Shown: positions 60,179-64,000 of the stretch, piece after piece
Layout of the letters: each line of letters opens with the position of its first letter
Position numbering within the stretch: position 1 is the stretch's first letter
Origin: Firm-04 sp045600205
GTDB lineage: Bacteria; Bacillota; Clostridia; Oscillospirales; Ruminococcaceae
Assembly (NCBI GenBank): GCA_045600205.1
Contig: JAZRXM010000014.1
Coordinates: forward strand, 62,001 to 126,000
Length of the DNA stretch: 64,000 nt
Reading direction: 5' to 3'
The notes under the pieces: model-generated
What the model saw: the letters and a program-made list of their open reading frames with translations, nothing else
Told to the model about the DNA's origin: nothing
The model's database searches: none
Made by a program: the position numbers and the translations under genes

Positions 60179-61530
60179 TATTCATGCACCTCCGTCCATA
60201 CTCTGTTTTCACGGTCATATTCCATGTATCCGTCTAAGCAAATTACCTTGTCAAGTCCGTGCGGATCGCCCTGACCGCTGTTGTTATCCCAATTACCGCC
60301 CTTCGTAACCGTAGCCCAATCCGCAAGGCTGCCCTCATAAACAAGCTCATGCAGCGGCGTATAGTTTATCATGTGAGAGCCGATTTTCTTAACATTGTAG
60401 CTCAGTGTAAGGTTCTGTAAAGGTGTCCCTACAAAGCAGAAACTGGGAATTTCCTCACATTCTACACGAGCTGAAGTAAGTGTATGAGAATTCATGAACA
60501 GATAAGTTCCGAGTGTTGTCAGTGTTTCCGGGAGTGTTACAGAGGTGAGGGATTCACAAGCAAATGCCTTTTCTCCTATAGTTGTAACCGTGGCGGGAAG
60601 GTTCAGTGCAGTGAGACCACCCTGATCGTACATGAAAAACGCACGCTCTCCGATCTCAGTAAGGCTGGTCGGGAAACTTGCCAATGCCATGCTCTTGCAT
60701 CGTTCAAACAAACTGTTTCCGATTTTTGTGATACCGTCAGAGACTACAAGACTTCTGATGTTTTCATTCTCCCAGAAAGGCGAAAGTCCGATCTCGTAAT
60801 CATAGGTCTCCCCTGTTCCATGCAGCAGGAGCTTGCCGTTTTCATAGAGAATATAGTGGATATTCACACCACAAGTACCGATCTCAACAATGCCGCCGAT
60901 GATATCCTCAACTTCTGTCTGGAGAGTATCGACCTTATTGGTCAGCTCAGCAATGGTCTCGTTGTTTTCCTGCACCTCAGCGACAAGCTGCGCCATCTGC
61001 GACATCAGTTCCGTCACCTTGCACTTGCCGAGGATACACTTGCAGTAACCGCAGACGTTCTTGTCCTCACGATAATCGTACCAATCACGCTCTGTCAGCT
61101 CTGTTGCACCCGGATTCAGGCGTACTGCATACATGAGCAGACGGGTTTTATTCTCATCCGATGGCAGCGAAGGAAGCGAAGGATTCTCCGCAGGCGTACC
61201 CGGAGTGATCTCCAGAGACACGCTACGCACCGATTCACCGACATCAAGCAGAATAGCAATCGCCACATAGCGTGGAAGCGATTCATCCTGATAGCTTGTC
61301 AGGTCGATGCTGTAGCGGGCATCATTGATGAAATAGTGTCCGTCAATCCACGCCTTGCCGGTGCCGAGATTCACTTTCAGACCGCTGCTTGCTGCAGTAA
61401 GCCTGAACATCTGTCCGTAGGTGTCGAGGATGCCATTACAGATAATAGACGAAAGATACGAAGTGAAGTCCTCCGCTGTATAGGTGCGGTCAAGCCCTTT
61501 TGAATTGAAAAATCCGCTTGTAAAAGCCAT
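60178..61530 (-). CDS. Phage tail protein with BspA-type leucine-rich repeats
   Basis: 450 residues. The N-terminal ~170 residues look like a virion-attachment domain (GKAWIDGHYFINDARYSIDL). A Cys cluster CGYCKCILGKC (near 160) and a coiled coil (about 175-215) follow. The C-terminal part has LRR_5/BspA-like repeats (GITKIGNSLFERCKSM, TSLTEIGERAFF, ATVTTIGEKAFA, ETLTTLGTYLF). BspA repeats usually bind host surfaces, so this may be a receptor-binding protein. It joins the next gene by a TAATG overlap. Confidence 0.8.
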   Translation of the reverse strand: MAFTSGFFNSKGLDRTYTAEDFTSYLSSIICNGILDTYGQMFRLTAASSGLKVNLGTGKAWIDGHYFINDARYSIDLTSYQDESLPRYVAIAILLDVGESVRSVSLEITPGTPAENPSLPSLPSDENKTRLLMYAVRLNPGATELTERDWYDYREDKNVCGYCKCILGKCKVTELMSQMAQLVAEVQENNETIAELTNKVDTLQTEVEDIIGGIVEIGTCGVNIHYILYENGKLLLHGTGETYDYEIGLSPFWENENIRSLVVSDGITKIGNSLFERCKSMALASFPTSLTEIGERAFFMYDQGGLTALNLPATVTTIGEKAFACESLTSVTLPETLTTLGTYLFMNSHTLTSARVECEEIPSFCFVGTPLQNLTLSYNVKKIGSHMINYTPLHELVYEGSLADWATVTKGGNWDNNSGQGDPHGLDKVICLDGYMEYDRENRVWTEVHE

Positions 61531-61532
61531 TT

Positions 61533-62648
61533 TTAATCCTCCTTCTTGAATGTTGGTGTCAGGCTGCGTCCGTTCTGGTCGAAGCCTTCGATCATGCCGA
61601 CAAGCTGAATCCTCGGCTGTATCATGCCGAAGCGCCTGTGCTGCACGGTGACGTAATCGCCGACAGCGTAATCTTTATTGTATACATACTGCGTATTGTG
61701 CGCAGCGATGTCCGACTCCGATGCTGTTTTCGGTAGCACCAGCCGTTCCGAGCCGCGAGTGCGCAGCAGTTCCAGATACTTTTCCTCCGGAATCGGTATC
61801 GTTTCACCCTCGACCTGCTCTGTCTCGGAAATATCGTCAGCATCCACATACAGCTCATAACGTTCAAGGTATGTCGGCTCATCTCCGACACAATAAGTGG
61901 TTCGCTTGCGCTCATCGCCCTTACCCTGACCAAAGATATAGGCGAAGTTTCGCTCAACGGAAGCGTCCTCCGCATAGCTGAAGGACAGCAGATTGCTGTA
62001 TGCGTCGGAGAAGATAATATGCGGATTATCTTCCTGCATGATGCTGCGGTCAGCGCCTTCGGAGAGGTCGAATACCATGCGGTACTGCTCTCCGGAGGAT
62101 TTCACCAGCCGGATATTTGCTGTGCCGCCGAGCTTCTCGCAGATCGTATACACCCACTGCATCAGGTTCGTGTATGAGATCTGCAGCGTAGCGGTCTGCT
62201 CCCAGCAGGTGCCGGTGACCGTTCCGAGGGAAAGTCCCGGAATCCTACGGTTATCCGAGAGAAGCGCATTCTGCGTCACGACCTCCCGGACGATCTCACT
62301 GTATGCCTTTGCCGCTGTCACATTGTATGTCGGGTGAATGATGCGCCGTTCCAGCAGGCACATCAAAAAGCGACCACGCACTGTCAGGTAGTCGCCGTTC
62401 TCAATATCTGTGTTTATAAGCACAGATTCAATGATGCCGAAGTGCTGATTATCGTCATCACGACCTACAATTCTGCCGGTCTGGAAAATCTCAATATTCT
62501 GCGGATTGGCGGCGATATACACCTCAAAGCTGCCGCACTTGTAGTATTCAATATCCCAGAGCAGCGAAGAAAAGGTGTCGCAGACCGCCTCAAGGGTAAT
62601 CGTCAGCGCATCTTCCTCCGCTGTCATGCGGTAAACTTCAATCTGCAT
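61533..62648 (-). CDS. Siphovirus Gp37-like tail protein
   Basis: 371 residues from the ATG at 62648 (GGGGG upstream). The pattern (SLLWDIEYYKCGSFEVYI, GRIVGRDDDNQHFGIIESV, RFLMCLLERRIIH) is that of the siphovirus ReqiPepy6 Gp37-like family, which sits at the tail tip after Dit. There is no evident endopeptidase domain. It lies 1 base beyond the Dit-like gene. Confidence 0.8.
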   Translation of the reverse strand: MQIEVYRMTAEEDALTITLEAVCDTFSSLLWDIEYYKCGSFEVYIAANPQNIEIFQTGRIVGRDDDNQHFGIIESVLINTDIENGDYLTVRGRFLMCLLERRIIHPTYNVTAAKAYSEIVREVVTQNALLSDNRRIPGLSLGTVTGTCWEQTATLQISYTNLMQWVYTICEKLGGTANIRLVKSSGEQYRMVFDLSEGADRSIMQEDNPHIIFSDAYSNLLSFSYAEDASVERNFAYIFGQGKGDERKRTTYCVGDEPTYLERYELYVDADDISETEQVEGETIPIPEEKYLELLRTRGSERLVLPKTASESDIAAHNTQYVYNKDYAVGDYVTVQHRRFGMIQPRIQLVGMIEGFDQNGRSLTPTFKKED

Positions 62649-62649
62649 A

Positions 62650-63507
62650 CTATACCCCCAGATACGCATTCGTGTGGACGATGGTGACTTTCAGGTTTTG
62701 CAGTCCCGTGCCGCGCAGATAAAAGCGGTTTCTGCCCTCCCGCAGCGTCAGCCATGTCGAGCCGGAAACAAGCCGGTTGATGATGTTGGTTTTAACGCCG
62801 CCGCGATCAAGCGTGACCGTCTTATTGCCCGTCTTGGTCGTCACCGTGATAATATCGCCAGCGAGAATGTCGCCGGTGATTTGCAGGTACTCGTCCGTGT
62901 CAGCGTTATACAACGTGGGAGAACGTGCATCTTCCAATGCCTCAATCACCAGCGTGAAGCCGATCTCGTCACCGTCGTTGACAATGGTCATCATGTTCTG
63001 TGTGTTGTATTTGCCCAGCACAAACGGCTCCGGGTTGCTTTCTGTCGGGAACGGGAATGTGAACGCTCCCGTGATCTGGCTGTAATACGCCATGACCGAT
63101 TCAGTGGAATACCAGTAGATGTCCGGACAGAGAATAGAAATCTGTCCCGTGACAAGCTGCTCAAAGATGCTGACCTCACAGGTTTCCACATAGCCCTCGG
63201 TGAAAACATCAATGCCTGCTGTCTTGTAGTAGACTTTGACATATCTGCTCGGCTTGACCACCTTGTATAGCTGATGCCTGCGGGCTTCCACGCCTACACC
63301 GCGCATCTCAAAGGAAATGACCACATTACGCTTCTCGATGAAGGCGTTGTTCAGGTAACTTCCATCCATGCCTGCATAGCTGGAGGTACTGATCGTGCCG
63401 GTGGGAGGATTTAGTCCTTCCACCCGCGATGTCATATACTGATTTGCCGTGGCGGTCATGTCAACACGATCGCCGTTGACATTTTCAAGAATAAGACGAA
63501 AAAACAT
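62650..63507 (-). CDS. Distal tail (Dit)-like protein
   Basis: 285 residues. The N-terminal ring domain (VNGDRVDMTATANQYMTSRVEG, then FIEKRNVVISFEM) and C-terminal galectin-like part match phage tail family/Dit proteins, which join tail tube and baseplate. AAGGGGG precedes ATG. The gene normally follows the tape-measure gene, which would lie beyond the window, but a + strand gene intervenes here. Confidence 0.82.
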   Translation of the reverse strand: MFFRLILENVNGDRVDMTATANQYMTSRVEGLNPPTGTISTSSYAGMDGSYLNNAFIEKRNVVISFEMRGVGVEARRHQLYKVVKPSRYVKVYYKTAGIDVFTEGYVETCEVSIFEQLVTGQISILCPDIYWYSTESVMAYYSQITGAFTFPFPTESNPEPFVLGKYNTQNMMTIVNDGDEIGFTLVIEALEDARSPTLYNADTDEYLQITGDILAGDIITVTTKTGNKTVTLDRGGVKTNIINRLVSGSTWLTLREGRNRFYLRGTGLQNLKVTIVHTNAYLGV

Positions 63508-63532
63508 ACAATGCCCCCTTTACTTTTTTTAT

Positions 63533-63561
63533 TTGGATATGATATAATAAGATAGTATAAT
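63533..63561 (+). promoter_or_regulatory. Promoter of the AT-rich partial gene
   Basis: -35 TTGGAT (63533-63538), 17-bp spacer, -10 TATAAT (63556-63561). A second TATAAT stands at 63543-63548. Confidence 0.6.
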
Positions 63562-63585
63562 TTCGTCCAAAGAGGTGATCCTGTC

Positions 63586-64000
63586 TTGAACCAAGAATAT
63601 AGAGATAAGATTAAAGAGCATAAATCAACCCACACGAAAATGTCAGCTGAAGATCGTGCTGCAGTAACAACGCTTGAATCGTTTTTGACCTCGGATGGAA
63701 AAATCAACACAAGCTTTTCAAGTGATGATAAATGGCCTAATCATGATGGCTATTTTGAATTCGTTTCCAATCCATCTCTTTCACGATCTCCTGACCAAAA
63801 TTTTGTTGTACAAATTAAAGGAACACACTGTTATAAAGAAACGAACGGCACTATTTCCTACAGCTTAACGAGCTTAGCGTTCCCAGCATATATAGCAGAT
63901 GAGGTTACAGCTGATCCGGGTATCCTTTTTGTAGTATTAAACCCAGATGTTCGTGGAAAAAAAAGAGTATTTTGGAAATACATTTCACCTCAAGTAATAG
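63586..64000 (+). CDS. Partial AT-rich gene, DUF4365/PD-(D/E)XK-like protein
   Basis: Open from TTG at 63586 (AGAGGTGAT upstream; ATG at 63640 is an alternative) to the window edge, 138 codons without a stop. It begins NQEYRDKIKEHKST. The segment NHDGYFEF ... FVVQIKGTHCYKE has the D-(x)n-QxK spacing of PD-(D/E)XK nucleases and resembles DUF4365 domains, often found in defence genes. Base composition is AT-rich and the orientation is opposite to the tail genes, so it looks like imported cargo. The 3' end is missing, and the assignment is tentative. Confidence 0.6.
   Translation, partial: MNQEYRDKIKEHKSTHTKMSAEDRAAVTTLESFLTSDGKINTSFSSDDKWPNHDGYFEFVSNPSLSRSPDQNFVVQIKGTHCYKETNGTISYSLTSLAFPAYIADEVTADPGILFVVLNPDVRGKKRVFWKYISPQVI

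Overview
The window looks like a chromosome segment of a plant-fibre-degrading Ruminococcus (Clostridia, Oscillospiraceae), plausibly near R. champanellensis or R. flavefaciens. The reasons are four secreted glycan enzymes with type I dockerins and Thr/Pro- or Gly-rich linkers, Firmicutes-type housekeeping clusters with GGAGG ribosome binding sites, and a moderately GC-rich coding style. The species is an inference. No tRNA, rRNA or CRISPR array was seen.

Layout. 1-5.1 kb: end of lon and engB on +, facing a tig-clpP-clpX operon on -. 5.2-13.2 kb (-): rplS, four tandem type I signal peptidases, rbgA, rnhB, yraN, thrC and a phosphoesterase. 13.4-16.1 kb (+): dockerin-bearing GH74 xyloglucanase. 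16.1-23.8 kb (-): glycolytic cluster pgk, tpiA, gpmI, with three paralogous membrane-anchored helical-repeat proteins between pgk and tpiA. 23.9-27.8 kb (-): two related lipoproteins, then ddl-murF. 27.9-32.5 kb (-): amino-sugar operon of an epimerase, a long ROK protein and an unusual fusion of GlcNAc-6-P deacetylase to a NahK-like sugar kinase. 32.8-37.8 kb (-): tadA, a CPBP-like protein with degraded motifs, a dockerin-bearing GH5, a YihY/BrkB protein and a DUF1292 protein. 38.0-46.3 kb (-): double CE12 esterase with dockerin, an orphan sugar-binding lipoprotein, a sigma-region-4-like pair and a GH11-CBM22-GH10-dockerin xylanase. 46.5-51.2 kb: rsmE, a flippase, two small proteins and rlmD. 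51.2-64 kb: the lysis/integration end of a prophage (three recombinase-family genes, endolysin, holin, tail genes), carrying two AT-rich genes on the opposite strand.

The most unusual structure is in the 0.75-kb gene-free stretch 40501-41251. Two tandem units on + each have direct repeats with 11-bp periodicity (OmpR/PhoB-type box) at the same distance from a TATACT -10, then a 5' hairpin, a C-rich single-stranded stretch and a U-tract terminator. They look like two sister small-RNA genes. The C-rich stretch of the first is perfectly complementary over 9 nt to the ribosome binding sites of the GH74 and CE12 genes in this window, which suggests (not proven) that a two-component-controlled sRNA tunes cellulosomal enzyme translation.

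How the genes fit together: the four signal peptidases, the dockerin enzymes (xyloglucan, xylan, beta-glucan, acetylated pectin), the sugar-binding lipoprotein and the glycolytic cluster suit a fibre-degrading life. Start codons were chosen by ribosome binding site spacing, so several proteins are shorter than the longest open frame.
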